Shown here one piece after another: positions 9,114 through 18,013 of a stretch of DNA of 64,000 bases. How positions within the stretch are numbered: position 1 is the stretch's first letter; every line of letters starts with the position of its first letter. The DNA is from Robiginitomaculum sp. (GTDB lineage Bacteria > Pseudomonadota > Alphaproteobacteria > Caulobacterales > Maricaulaceae): contig JAJFFS010000008.1 in NCBI GenBank assembly GCA_021776515.1, forward strand, positions 167,894-231,893, in the 5' to 3' direction. A program made the position numbers and the translations under genes. Under the pieces are notes generated by a model. It worked only from the letters and a program-made list of their open reading frames with translations. It searched no databases and had not been told where the DNA came from.

Positions 9114-10137
9114 GGTTGAGGGCATAACAACAAGGCAAGGCCTTAACCCTGGGGATCCTTTACCACAACCACCGGGGCATAAATCTCATGGCCGGTTTGA
9201 GCAGGTTTTGCGCGCCGGACATTTTGCCATTACCACGGAAATCGCCCCCCCGGACTCTGCCGATCCGGATGAAATTCTAAAGCGTGCGCATTTATTTGAC
9301 GGGGTTGTGGATGCCATTAATGCCACCGATGGTTCTGGTGCACACTGTCACATGTCCAGCCTGGCCGTTTGCGCTATTCTAACCCGCATTGGTTATTCGC
9401 CTGTTATTCAGGTGTCATGCCGGGACAGGAACCGGATTGCCATTCAGGGCGATATTCTTGGCGCTGCGGCGCTTGGGGTAACCAATTTGTTGTGCTTGAC
9501 CGGGGATGATGTAAGCGCGGGGGATCATCCCGAAGCCAAGCCTGTGTTTGATCTGGATAGTGTTTCGCTATTGCAGACCGTACGAACCCTGCGGGATGAG
9601 AAGCAGTTTTTAAGTGGCCGGGTTTTGGATACAGCTCCCAACCTGTTTATGGGCGCATCGATCAATCCCTTTGTGCCGCCCCTTGAAAACCGCATCGATC
9701 AACTGGCCAAGAAAATTGATGCCGGTGCTGATTTTATCCAGTCTCAATATTGCTTTGACATTGATTTGTTAACATCCTTCATGGCGCGGGCCGTGGATAT
9801 GGGGCTGACCGAGCGTTGTTATATCCTTATCGGCGTTGGCGTGCTGGCCTCTGCCAGAACGGCGCGCTGGTTGCGTGAAAATGTACCCGGTGTTCACATT
9901 CCTGATGCTATCATTGATCGACTGGATGGTGCCACAGACCCCAAACAAGAGGGGCGTAATATCTGTGTCGAGCTGATGCAGCAGATAAAAGAAATCAACG
10001 GCATTAGCGGCATTCACGTTATGGCATACCGCCAGGAAAAATATGTTGCTGATGTCGTAAAACGATCAGGTGTGCTGGGGGGCAGGCAACCCTGGGCACC
10101 GGAGCAAATGAAAACGTCTATCGGAATTGTCAGTTGA
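9106..10137 (+). CDS. metF: methylenetetrahydrofolate reductase
   Basis: TIM-barrel flavoprotein of 343 residues that interconverts methyl-THF and methylene-THF. Family signs are FAITTEIAPPDS near 44-55, DAINATDGSG and NLLCLTGDD, and FIQSQYCFD near 208-216. The N-terminus carries about 30 residues more than usual. The ATG at 9106 overlaps the MetV-like gene's stop (ATGAGTAA), so translation is coupled. In this gene run it would act in the oxidative direction, taking methyl-THF from the corrinoid pathway. Sequence alone does not show direction or electron acceptor. Confidence 0.93.
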   Translation: MSKVEGITTRQGLNPGDPLPQPPGHKSHGRFEQVLRAGHFAITTEIAPPDSADPDEILKRAHLFDGVVDAINATDGSGAHCHMSSLAVCAILTRIGYSPVIQVSCRDRNRIAIQGDILGAAALGVTNLLCLTGDDVSAGDHPEAKPVFDLDSVSLLQTVRTLRDEKQFLSGRVLDTAPNLFMGASINPFVPPLENRIDQLAKKIDAGADFIQSQYCFDIDLLTSFMARAVDMGLTERCYILIGVGVLASARTARWLRENVPGVHIPDAIIDRLDGATDPKQEGRNICVELMQQIKEINGISGIHVMAYRQEKYVADVVKRSGVLGGRQPWAPEQMKTSIGIVS

Positions 10138-10171
10138 TTTTGGCGAATAGCCACTCACAAGGAAAATAAAA

Positions 10172-11068
10172 ATGACCAGAACCGTAATAAGCTCAGCCAC
10201 AAAAGAGGTCGTCATAGGGTTTGACCAACCCTTTGTTATGATAGGCGAGCGTATCAATCCAACCGGTCGCAAAGTGCTGGCAGCACAAATGAAAGAGGGC
10301 GACTATTCAATGGTCGAACAAGACGCACTGGCGCAGGTTGCTGCCGGGGCGCAGGTTTTGGATGTGAATGCGGGTATTCCTCTGGCGGATGAGCCAAAAA
10401 TTCTGGCAGAGGTGATCCAGCTGGTTCAATCCATAACGGATGTGCCGCTTTGTATCGACTCGTCAATAATTGGCGCACTGGAAGCGGGTCTGAAAGTTTA
10501 TAAGGGCAAGGCCCTTGTTAATTCTACCACCGCAGAAGACGAGGTGATGGAACAGGTGTTACCACTGGTGAAAAAATACGGTGCGGCCATTGTTGCTATA
10601 TCAAACGATGACACCGGTATTTCAGAAGACCCGGACGAGCGTTTTGAAATTGCCAAGCGGATTGTAGAACGTGCCGCTGATCATGGCATTAAGTCTGAAG
10701 ACGTTGTTGTTGATCCTCTGGTCATGCCTATCGGGGCCATCAGCACGGCGGGCCGGGATGTCTTTCATTTTATCCGCCGCCTCAAAACAGAGCTAAAAGT
10801 CAATACAACGTGCGGGGCATCAAATATTGGTTTTGGTCTGCCTAACCGCCATGCCATTAACAACGCCTTCCTTCCCATGCTGGCCAGTGCCGGTATGACA
10901 TCAGCAATTTTGAACCCGTTGCATGAAGGGCTGGTCCCGGCGATCAAGGCTGCTGATATGCTGAACGGTGTTGATCCGCACTGTGCAAACTGGATTAAAA
11001 CATATCGTCAGCCACCTGCCGAGGGCGAAGGAGGGCGACGCGGACGCAGGGGCAGACGCGGTGCATAA
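10172..11068 (+). CDS. methyltetrahydrofolate:corrinoid methyltransferase (pterin-binding)
   Basis: Transfers the methyl group between corrinoid protein and THF, as AcsE and MtgA do. Its 298 residues form a pterin-binding TIM barrel with GERINPTGRK near 24-33, QVLDVNAGIP near 62-71, CIDSS near 95-99 and NTTCGASNIGFG near 211-222. An unusual tail, GEGGRRGRRGRRGA, ends the protein and lies beyond the barrel. The gene begins 34 bases after metF behind AAGGAAA. It completes the link from the MttB/corrinoid pair to the folate pool. Confidence 0.94.
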   Translation: MTRTVISSATKEVVIGFDQPFVMIGERINPTGRKVLAAQMKEGDYSMVEQDALAQVAAGAQVLDVNAGIPLADEPKILAEVIQLVQSITDVPLCIDSSIIGALEAGLKVYKGKALVNSTTAEDEVMEQVLPLVKKYGAAIVAISNDDTGISEDPDERFEIAKRIVERAADHGIKSEDVVVDPLVMPIGAISTAGRDVFHFIRRLKTELKVNTTCGASNIGFGLPNRHAINNAFLPMLASAGMTSAILNPLHEGLVPAIKAADMLNGVDPHCANWIKTYRQPPAEGEGGRRGRRGRRGA

Positions 11069-11465
11069 AGTTTACCATGGCAACTGTTTATGCGGCGAAG
11101 TAACGTTTGCTGCAGAAGGGGTTTCTGACATCTGGTATTGCCATTGTCATCAATGCCAGCACCTCACAGGATATGTTGTTGCCGCCGCTGGTGTTGATCA
11201 AAAAAATCTGAGGTATGTAGGTGATATACGGTGGTCGCCGGTTTCTAGCCGCACAGATTCCGGGCATTGTGTGAAATGCAATAGTTTCATGTTCTGGAAT
11301 AAAAAAGATAGCCACTCGATCAGTATTCTCGTCGGTAACCTTGAAGACCCCACAGGGCTGGAGGTCAAGGGGCATGTTTTTGTTAGTGAAAAGCCGGATT
11401 ACTATGAAATAGGTGATGACTTACCTCAATTTGAGCAATTCCCCGAAGGTGGTACTCGACAATGA
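11061..11465 (+). CDS. GFA-family zinc protein (CENP-V/GFA fold)
   Basis: Small protein of 134 residues with the glutathione-dependent formaldehyde-activating family motifs: NCLCGEVTF at the start, CHCHQCQHLTG near 30-40 and a later CVKCNSFMF, giving the usual Cys set for two zinc ions. I choose the GTG at 11061, which overlaps the end of the methyltransferase gene by 8 bases and has GCAGGGG upstream; an ATG at 10968 would add an unrelated N-terminus. The family is broad and most members have no proven formaldehyde activity. Its place inside the C1 run suggests handling of formaldehyde released from methylene-THF, which is inference. Confidence 0.82.
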   Translation: MHKVYHGNCLCGEVTFAAEGVSDIWYCHCHQCQHLTGYVVAAAGVDQKNLRYVGDIRWSPVSSRTDSGHCVKCNSFMFWNKKDSHSISILVGNLEDPTGLEVKGHVFVSEKPDYYEIGDDLPQFEQFPEGGTRQ

Positions 11466-13417
11466 ATGCTGTGCCTTCACATACGGTGTTGTTCACCCCA
11501 TCAGGCATTCGCACTGAAACCAATGAGGGTGAAAGCCTTTATGACAGTGCGTTGCGTGCCGGGGTTGATCTGCGCTCTATCTGTGGTGGCAAGGGGCTTT
11601 GCAAACGCTGTCAGGTAAAGCTTTCACCCGGTAAGCATGCTAAGTTTAAGGTTGATGTTTTGGAAACCCATTTGGGCAGGCTAACGCCAACAGAGAAAAA
11701 GGCTATGGCTGAGGGGGAGCTAACCGAAGACCGGCGCCTTGCTTGCCGGGCAAAAGTATATGGTGATGTGGTGGTGGACGTACCCGATGACAGCCGGGAG
11801 CATGAAACCAGCATTTCCAAAAAAAGCACGCAAATCACCACAGACATCAACCCGTCCGTAAAATTGTATATGTGCAGGCTGGCGGTTCCCAGCCTGGAAG
11901 ATAATCCCAGTGATGCCGAGGCACTAAGCCATGCCCTTGAAGGGTTTGGTGTACATGCCAAAGCCGTGCACAGTGTACTGGTGAAATTGCAAAGTGTTCT
12001 GGCGCAAAATGAGCGTTCGCTAATAGCTGTTGTGCGCGATGGTCACCAGGTCATTGATGTTTGGCCGCCCTCTGCCTCTGATGTTTATGGGGCCGCGATC
12101 GACATCGGTTCAACCTCGGTTGCGCTTTATGTTTATAATTTGGCAAACGGCACTTTGGTTTACGAAAAGGCGGCGATGAACCCCCAAATTCGCTTTGGCG
12201 AAGACCTGATGAGCCGGGTTTCTTACATCATGATGAATAAGGGCGGCGAGCACAAACTAACCGCCGCCATTCAGGAACAAATGGCTATCATGCTTAAAGA
12301 GGCTGTTGCTGCGCTTGAGATCAAGCCTGAACAATTGCTTGAAGTTACGGCTGTCGGCAATCCGATCATGCACCATTTGTTTTTGGGCCTGTCTCCGGTT
12401 GAGCTTGGCCAGGCACCCTTCACCCTGACCGTTAAGGACTGGGTGGATGTGTCGGCGCGGAAGCTTGATCTTGGCTTGTCTGAGGAGGCGCGCATTTCTT
12501 TCCTGCCCTTGATCGGCGGGCATGTAGGCGCAGATACAACCGGGGCCTATCTTACACAAATCGATACGATGAAAGGCCGTTCGGTCTTGCTTGTGGATAT
12601 TGGCACTAATGCTGAAATTGTATTGAGCCATAAGGGCCGTGTTGCTGCCGCCTCATCACCCACAGGCCCGGCTTTTGAGGGTGCCGAGATCAGCCACGGC
12701 GTGCGGGCCAGTATTGGTGCCATCGAACGGGTACGTATTGATGCGAACACCAAACAATCAAAGTTCAAAGTAATCGGCTATGATGAATGGCTCAGTGACC
12801 TCTCACCTGATTTTTCAACTCATAATATCACTGGCATTTGCGGGTCCGGTATTTTTGAGGTCATGGTTGAGTTGGCCAATGCGGGCCTTATCGACGAAAG
12901 CGGTTTATTTGTACCGGATGCCGCCCCGGACCGGTTTATCAAAGATGGGAAAAGCTGGAAATATGTGCTGGCAAACAGGCCTGAAAACCCGATAACCATT
13001 AAGCAAACCGATATTCGGGCGGTACAACTTGCCAAGGCTGCACTGAGCGCCGGGGTCAGTCTGTTGTCTGAATACCTTTCTTGCGATGCCTTTGACGAAG
13101 TGCTGCTGGCCGGTGCTTTTGGTACGCATCTTGATCCGCATTATGTGGTGCAGATTGGTATTATTCCGGGTGCTTCGGCTGAGAATACGCGTTCCATTGG
13201 CAATGCCGCTGGTATGGGGGCGGCTATGGCGCTTTTGAATGTTGATGAAAAAACGAAAATTATTGAGGCAGTCACGCACATAGAAAAGCTTGAAACGGCG
13301 ATGGAGCCAAAATTTCAGGGCTATTTTGTTGGGGCTATGCGGTTTCCAACAGCCCCGGTGGCAAACCAGAAAAACAAAACACGGCGGCGACGGCGTAACA
13401 CGCAGGAGAGATCATAA
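11462..13417 (+). CDS. RamA-like corrinoid reductive activase (2Fe-2S plus ASKHA domain)
   Basis: Reactivates oxidised cob(II)alamin of the methyl-carrier protein in an ATP-dependent way. The 651-residue protein has a 2Fe-2S ferredoxin domain at about 5-95 (CGGKGLCKRCQ, then RLACRAKV), a linker, and a large ASKHA-type domain with AAIDIGSTSVALY near 210-222, LVDIGTNAEI near 378-387 and GICGSGIFE near 459-467. The C-terminus is basic (NKTRRRRRNTQERS). The start overlaps the GFA gene stop (ATGA) and the stop overlaps the next start (TAATG). It is of the DUF4445 type found with corrinoid methyltransferases. Confidence 0.93.
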   Translation: MNAVPSHTVLFTPSGIRTETNEGESLYDSALRAGVDLRSICGGKGLCKRCQVKLSPGKHAKFKVDVLETHLGRLTPTEKKAMAEGELTEDRRLACRAKVYGDVVVDVPDDSREHETSISKKSTQITTDINPSVKLYMCRLAVPSLEDNPSDAEALSHALEGFGVHAKAVHSVLVKLQSVLAQNERSLIAVVRDGHQVIDVWPPSASDVYGAAIDIGSTSVALYVYNLANGTLVYEKAAMNPQIRFGEDLMSRVSYIMMNKGGEHKLTAAIQEQMAIMLKEAVAALEIKPEQLLEVTAVGNPIMHHLFLGLSPVELGQAPFTLTVKDWVDVSARKLDLGLSEEARISFLPLIGGHVGADTTGAYLTQIDTMKGRSVLLVDIGTNAEIVLSHKGRVAAASSPTGPAFEGAEISHGVRASIGAIERVRIDANTKQSKFKVIGYDEWLSDLSPDFSTHNITGICGSGIFEVMVELANAGLIDESGLFVPDAAPDRFIKDGKSWKYVLANRPENPITIKQTDIRAVQLAKAALSAGVSLLSEYLSCDAFDEVLLAGAFGTHLDPHYVVQIGIIPGASAENTRSIGNAAGMGAAMALLNVDEKTKIIEAVTHIEKLETAMEPKFQGYFVGAMRFPTAPVANQKNKTRRRRRNTQERS

Positions 13418-14949
13418 TGTCACGAGAGCATAGACGAGGTGGACGTAGAGGCAGAGTGCAGGGCAAAGGGACTACGCCAAAGGCTGCGCCGTATATTGTT
13501 CGGAAAATTCCGCCCTATGAGATATTAGGGGCCACCGATCTGGCACAGATAGAGCATAATGCCGACACCATCCTTGAAGACATTGGTGTAGACATAAAAG
13601 ACGATCCGGAATCCATTGATATTTTTGTTGCCGCTGGTGCATCGGCTGATGGTGAACGGGTGCGTTTCCCGCGCGGCATGTGCCGGGAAATAATCCAGAA
13701 AAGTGCCCCGGAAATTTTTACGCAACACGCCCGTAACAAGGATAATAATGTCGTTATCGGCGGTAATAATACGGTGCTTGTACCGGCGTATGGCCCGCCT
13801 TTTATTTACTCCCGCGAAGAGGGGCGACGCTATGCAAGGATTGAGGATTTCCGTAATTTTATAAAATTGGCCTACATGTCGCCAACCCTGCACCATTCTG
13901 GTGGTACGGTATGCGAGCCGCTGGATCTGCCGGTCAATAAACGCCATTTTGATATGGTTTACAGCCATATCAAATATTCTGACAAAGCCTTTATGGGATC
14001 AGTTACAGCGCCTGAACGTGCCGAAGATTCTGTATCCATGGTCAAGATCGTTTTTGGCGAGGATTTTGTTGAAGACAATTGTGTGCTGGTCAATTTGATC
14101 AATGCCAATTCGCCGCTCACTTTTGATTCTGTGATGCTGGGCGCACTTAAAGTTTATGCACGACATAATCAGGCCTCGATGGTGAGCCCGTTTATTGTGG
14201 CCGGTGCCATGTCGCCGGTTACCGTTGCTGCGGTTGCGGCGCAAAGTCTGGCCGAAGGCATGGTTGGTATGGCGCTGGCGCAACTCATTCGCCCAGGTGC
14301 GCCGGTTATTTATGGTAATTTTGTCAGCTCCATGTCCATGCAGTCCGGTGCACCAACTTTTGGTACGCCCGAGGCTTCACAGGTAATCAATATTGGTGCG
14401 TCTTTGGCACGCAGACTGGGTGTACCATTTCGCAGTGGTGGCGGGTTTACGTCGTCAAAAGTTCCCGATGCACAGGCTGCTTATGAAGCCACCAATACAT
14501 TGCAAGCCGGCTTGCTGGCTGGTGTAAACTTCATGCTCCACACCGCAGGCTGGCTGGAAGGTGGATTGGCCATGGGGTACGAAAAGTTTATCATGGATGC
14601 TGATCAGGCTGGCATGATGGCGGTTTATGCCAATGGCGTAGATATGTCGGAGAACGGGCAGGCGCTTGATGCCATTAGGGAGGTTGGTCCGGGCAAGCAT
14701 TTTCTGGGATGTGCCCACACGCAAGCCAACTTCAAATCGGCATTCTACAGCTCTGCCATTGCCGATAATAACAGCTATGAACAATGGCAAGAAGACGGCG
14801 AACAGGATGCCCAGATGCGGGCGGAGAAAATCTACAAACAAATGCTTGCTGATTACGCCCCCCCGGAATTAGACCCGGAACTGGATAAAAAGCTACTGAA
14901 ATTCGTAGACGATAGAAAAAATAGTTTTGAGGATTCCAACATCAGCTAA
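13417..14949 (+). CDS. MttB-superfamily methyltransferase, non-pyrrolysine
   Basis: Removes a methyl group from a quaternary or tertiary amine and transfers it to the corrinoid protein. The 510-residue chain matches the trimethylamine methyltransferase family along its length (for example LHHSGGTVCEPLD, SLAEGMVGMALAQ, HTAGWLEGGLAMGYEK). The frame has no internal TAG, so it lacks pyrrolysine and belongs with glycine betaine, carnitine or proline betaine enzymes such as MtgB, rather than true trimethylamine MttB. A basic N-terminus (SREHRRGGRRGRVQGKG) precedes the barrel. A nearby BCCT transporter and GbdR-like regulator favour a betaine substrate. Confidence 0.93.
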   Translation: MSREHRRGGRRGRVQGKGTTPKAAPYIVRKIPPYEILGATDLAQIEHNADTILEDIGVDIKDDPESIDIFVAAGASADGERVRFPRGMCREIIQKSAPEIFTQHARNKDNNVVIGGNNTVLVPAYGPPFIYSREEGRRYARIEDFRNFIKLAYMSPTLHHSGGTVCEPLDLPVNKRHFDMVYSHIKYSDKAFMGSVTAPERAEDSVSMVKIVFGEDFVEDNCVLVNLINANSPLTFDSVMLGALKVYARHNQASMVSPFIVAGAMSPVTVAAVAAQSLAEGMVGMALAQLIRPGAPVIYGNFVSSMSMQSGAPTFGTPEASQVINIGASLARRLGVPFRSGGGFTSSKVPDAQAAYEATNTLQAGLLAGVNFMLHTAGWLEGGLAMGYEKFIMDADQAGMMAVYANGVDMSENGQALDAIREVGPGKHFLGCAHTQANFKSAFYSSAIADNNSYEQWQEDGEQDAQMRAEKIYKQMLADYAPPELDPELDKKLLKFVDDRKNSFEDSNIS

Positions 14950-15006
14950 CACCCCTTAACGAGATAATGGTCACAGGTAATGGGCCAAACTAAAGGAAAC
15001 AAACAA

Positions 15007-15903
15007 ATGAGTGCAGAACTTATTGACGGTAAAGCCATTGCGGCATCACTGCGATCACGCCTTGCCGAGGCAGTCTCAAGTTTACAAGCGGCGCACGGAC
15101 GCGCACCGGCTTTGGCCGTGGTGCTGGTTGGCGATGATCCCGCCAGTCAGGTTTATGTGCGCAACAAGGCCCGCCAGACCGAAGAGGTCGGCATGCGTTC
15201 CATCGAACACCGTCTTGATGATGATACGCCTCAGGACGTTCTAGTTAATCTGGTGCAGACCTTGAACGCTGATCCGCTCATTGATGGCATACTGGTGCAA
15301 TTGCCCTTGCCAGACCATCTTGATGAAGCGGCGGTTATTGAACAGATTGACCCGTCCAAGGATGTGGATGGCCTGACCGAGGCTAGCGCTGGGCGACTGG
15401 TGCTGGACAAACCGGGTTTGCGGCCCTGCACCCCCACGGGTTGTGTAATTCTGGCGCGTGAAGTGCTGGGCGATTTAACCGGCAAATCCTGCGTCATAGT
15501 TGGCCGGTCAATTCTGGTTGGCAAGCCCGCCGCATTTTTGTTTCTTGAACAAAATTGCACCGTTACCATAGCCCATTCCCGCACGCAGGGTTTACCTGCC
15601 CTTTGCCGTGAGGCCGACATTCTGGTGGCCGCCGTTGGCCGCCCGATGATGGTTAAAGGTGATTGGATAAAACCGGGTGCCTGTGTTATTGATGTGGGTA
15701 TAAACCGTATTGATGCGCCCGAGCGCGGGGAGGGTAAAACCCGCCTTGTGGGTGATGTGGATTTTGACGCAGGCAAGGACGTTGCCGGCGCTATAACCCC
15801 GGTGCCGGGTGGTGTTGGCCCAATGACTATCGCCTGCTTGCTTCGCAACACTGTACTGTCCGCTTGTGCGCGTGAAGGCTGGTCCGTACCGGAAGGTGTG
15901 TGA
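15007..15903 (+). CDS. folD: methylene-THF dehydrogenase / methenyl-THF cyclohydrolase
   Basis: Bifunctional enzyme converting methylene-THF to formyl-THF with NAD(P). The 298-residue protein has [16 protein letters not shown] (catalytic Tyr and Lys) near 36-51, GILVQLPLP near 94-102, and the Rossmann part with [12 protein letters not shown] near 163-174 and [11 protein letters not shown] near 262-272. I start at ATG 15007 because AAGGA at 14993-14997 lies 9 bases upstream; an ATG at 14980 would add nine residues without support. It supplies the step between MetF and Fhs in the methyl-oxidation path. Confidence 0.96.
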   Translation: MSAELIDGKAIAASLRSRLAEAVSSLQAAHGRAPALAVVLVGDDPASQVYVRNKARQTEEVGMRSIEHRLDDDTPQDVLVNLVQTLNADPLIDGILVQLPLPDHLDEAAVIEQIDPSKDVDGLTEASAGRLVLDKPGLRPCTPTGCVILAREVLGDLTGKSCVIVGRSILVGKPAAFLFLEQNCTVTIAHSRTQGLPALCREADILVAAVGRPMMVKGDWIKPGACVIDVGINRIDAPERGEGKTRLVGDVDFDAGKDVAGAITPVPGGVGPMTIACLLRNTVLSACAREGWSVPEGV

Positions 15904-16376
15904 TGACAAACATGACCCATTGGGATGACAATAAAGCCAAGGCGGTGATGACAAACAGTCATGCCCGGGGTGCACCCCTGACCGGGGCCTTGCGGGCGCT
16001 GGTTGATGCCTTTGGTTATGTGGATGATGCGGCGATTGCCCCCCTCATGCAGACCTATGCGCGTAGCCGCGCCGAAGTTCTGGGCGTAATCTCATATTAT
16101 GATGATTTTCGCCAATCTTCACCGGGGCGGCACGTCATTCGTCTTTGTCAGGCTGAAGCTTGTCAGGCCGTTGGTGCGCGGGAATTGACTGCCCATGTTT
16201 GTAAAAAAACCGGCCTTGCCCTGGGTGAAACCACGGGCGATGGCCAACTCACGCTGGAACCTGTCTATTGCCTCGGTCTTTGTGCCAACGGTCCGGCGGC
16301 CGATATTAACGGCAAACCTGCCGCGCATCTGGATGAAAAATCCATTGATGCCAAACTGGCGGAGATTACTAAATGA
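15903..16376 (+). CDS. fdsG: NAD-dependent formate dehydrogenase, gamma subunit
   Basis: NuoE-like electron-transfer subunit of 157 residues carrying one 2Fe-2S cluster. Ligands are visible as CQAEACQ near 80-86 and CLGLCANGPA near 120-129. The ATG at 15903 overlaps the folD stop (TGATG), and a further in-frame ATG lies at 15912. It is the first gene of an fdsGBA set for a soluble molybdenum formate dehydrogenase that reduces NAD. A short repeat follows before fdsB. Confidence 0.93.
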   Translation: MTNMTHWDDNKAKAVMTNSHARGAPLTGALRALVDAFGYVDDAAIAPLMQTYARSRAEVLGVISYYDDFRQSSPGRHVIRLCQAEACQAVGARELTAHVCKKTGLALGETTGDGQLTLEPVYCLGLCANGPAADINGKPAAHLDEKSIDAKLAEITK

Positions 16377-16390
16377 GAGATTTTTCGTAC

Positions 16391-16458
16391 CTCATCCTGA
16401 GCTTGTCGAAGGATAAAATCATTAATGTCTCTCTCTGCTTCGACAAGCCCGGCATGAG
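16391..16458. repeat. interspersed palindromic repeat between fdsG and fdsB
   Basis: Left arm CTCATCCTGAGCTTGTCGAA (from 16391) and right arm CTTCGACAAGCCCGGCATGAG-like (16438-16458) are imperfect inverted copies (three mismatches in 21). The left arm recurs exactly at 39776. It can form a long hairpin in the fds transcript. This sequence type is widespread as an intergenic repeat in alphaproteobacterial genomes. Confidence 0.7.
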
Positions 16459-16467
16459 GAGAACATT

Positions 16468-18003
16468 ATGAACACACGCATTTTCATACCTGCCGACATG
16501 TTGGCCATTGCTCTGGGTGCCAATGAAATTGCTGTTGCAATGGCGAGTGAGGCTAATGCACGGGGTGAAGCCATCGAGATTATCCGCAATGGTTCACGTG
16601 GCCTTTGTTGGGCAGAACCATTGGTGGAAGTGCAAACCGATACGGGCCGCATAGCCTATGGCAACATTACCATAAATGATGTTGGCGGTTTGTTTGATGC
16701 TGATTTCCTTAAAGGCGGTGCGCATGAAAAATGCCTCGGGGCAACAGAGGAAATACCTTTTTTGAAAGCGCAGGAACGCTTTATTTTCAAAACCTGCGGG
16801 CTATATGCCCCTTGCAATATAGTGGCCTATGAGGCTCATGGCGGGTTTGCAGGTCTACGCGCGGCTCTTGCCCTGTCATCAGAAAAAATCGTTGACGAGG
16901 TTCAGACATCTGGCCTTCGCGGGCGCGGCGGTGCCGGGTTTCCGGCGGCGATAAAATGGCGCACGGTTTTGGATGTCGATGTTTCGCAAAAATACGTGGT
17001 CTGCAATGCTGATGAGGGCGATTCAGGCACCTTTGCCGACCGCCTGATTATGGAGGGCGACCCGTTTCGCCTGATCGAAGGCATGGTCATTGCCGGCCTG
17101 GCCACAGGGGCGCAAGAGGGCGTTGTTTATTTGCGCTCTGAATATCCCGTTGCAAAGCGGGTGCTGGAAACAGCCATTGAACGCGCAGAAGCGGCCGGAT
17201 GGCTAGGCACCAATATTCAGGGTAGTGGCAAGGACTTTACCCTTGGCGTTTTTGTTGGTGGTGGTTCCTATGTGTGCGGCGAGGAAACCGCACTTCTGGA
17301 AAGTCTGGAGGGCAAGCGCGGCATTGTTCGTGTCAAACCCCCCATACCGGCGCTGGAGGGGCTGCACGGCAAACCCACGCTGATCAACAATGTGATTACT
17401 TTGTGCGCTGTGCCGGATATTCTTGCCAGGGGCGGCGCATGGCATGGCGCACTTGGCGTGGGCCGCTCCACCGGCACTTTGCCGTTTCAACTTGCTGGCG
17501 ATGTAAAGTATGGCGGCTTGGTCGAGCTGCCCTTCGGGCGCTCATTACGCGAACTTGTTGAAGATTTTGGTGGCGGCACTCGTTCCGGCCTGTCTGTGAA
17601 AGCAATACAGATCGGCGGGCCATTAGGGGCGTATCTGCCTCCTCATCTGTTCGATACACCGCTGGATTATGAGGCTATGGCAGCCTTGGGCGCGGGTGTG
17701 GGTCATGGCGGCATTGTGGTTTATAACGAGACCACAGATATGCGCCAGCAAGCCCGTTATGCGTTTGAGTTTTGCGCCCATGAAAGCTGCGGCAAATGTA
17801 CGCCGTGCCGCATTGGCTCGGTTCGGGGGGCAGAGGTGCTGGCAGAAGATACACCAGACCTTCATCTTGTGGATGACCTTTGCGAAGTGATGATTGATGG
17901 CTCCGCCTGCGCCATGGGCGGTATGACGCCAGTGCCAGTGCAATCGGCCATCAAATACTTTGCCGATGACTTCGGTACGCCCCAGCGCGTCGCAGCGGAA
18001 TAG
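16468..18003 (+). CDS. fdsB: NAD-dependent formate dehydrogenase, beta subunit
   Basis: NuoF-like diaphorase subunit of 511 residues that passes electrons from FdsA to NAD. It has a thioredoxin-like N-terminal part, the FMN/NADH motif RGRGGAGFP near 151-159, YVVCNADEGDSGTFADR near 175-191, GSYVCGEETAL near 268-278 and the 4Fe-4S motif ESCGKCTPCR near 442-451. It begins 91 bases after fdsG, with a hairpin repeat in between that may lower its expression relative to fdsG. ATGAGGAGAACATT gives a good ribosome site. Confidence 0.96.
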   Translation: MNTRIFIPADMLAIALGANEIAVAMASEANARGEAIEIIRNGSRGLCWAEPLVEVQTDTGRIAYGNITINDVGGLFDADFLKGGAHEKCLGATEEIPFLKAQERFIFKTCGLYAPCNIVAYEAHGGFAGLRAALALSSEKIVDEVQTSGLRGRGGAGFPAAIKWRTVLDVDVSQKYVVCNADEGDSGTFADRLIMEGDPFRLIEGMVIAGLATGAQEGVVYLRSEYPVAKRVLETAIERAEAAGWLGTNIQGSGKDFTLGVFVGGGSYVCGEETALLESLEGKRGIVRVKPPIPALEGLHGKPTLINNVITLCAVPDILARGGAWHGALGVGRSTGTLPFQLAGDVKYGGLVELPFGRSLRELVEDFGGGTRSGLSVKAIQIGGPLGAYLPPHLFDTPLDYEAMAALGAGVGHGGIVVYNETTDMRQQARYAFEFCAHESCGKCTPCRIGSVRGAEVLAEDTPDLHLVDDLCEVMIDGSACAMGGMTPVPVQSAIKYFADDFGTPQRVAAE

Positions 18004-18013
18004 GAGAGGCCTT

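Noticed and set aside
13417..14949. Pyrrolysine-type trimethylamine methyltransferase
   Set aside because: The frame is continuous with no internal TAG, so no pyrrolysine is encoded.
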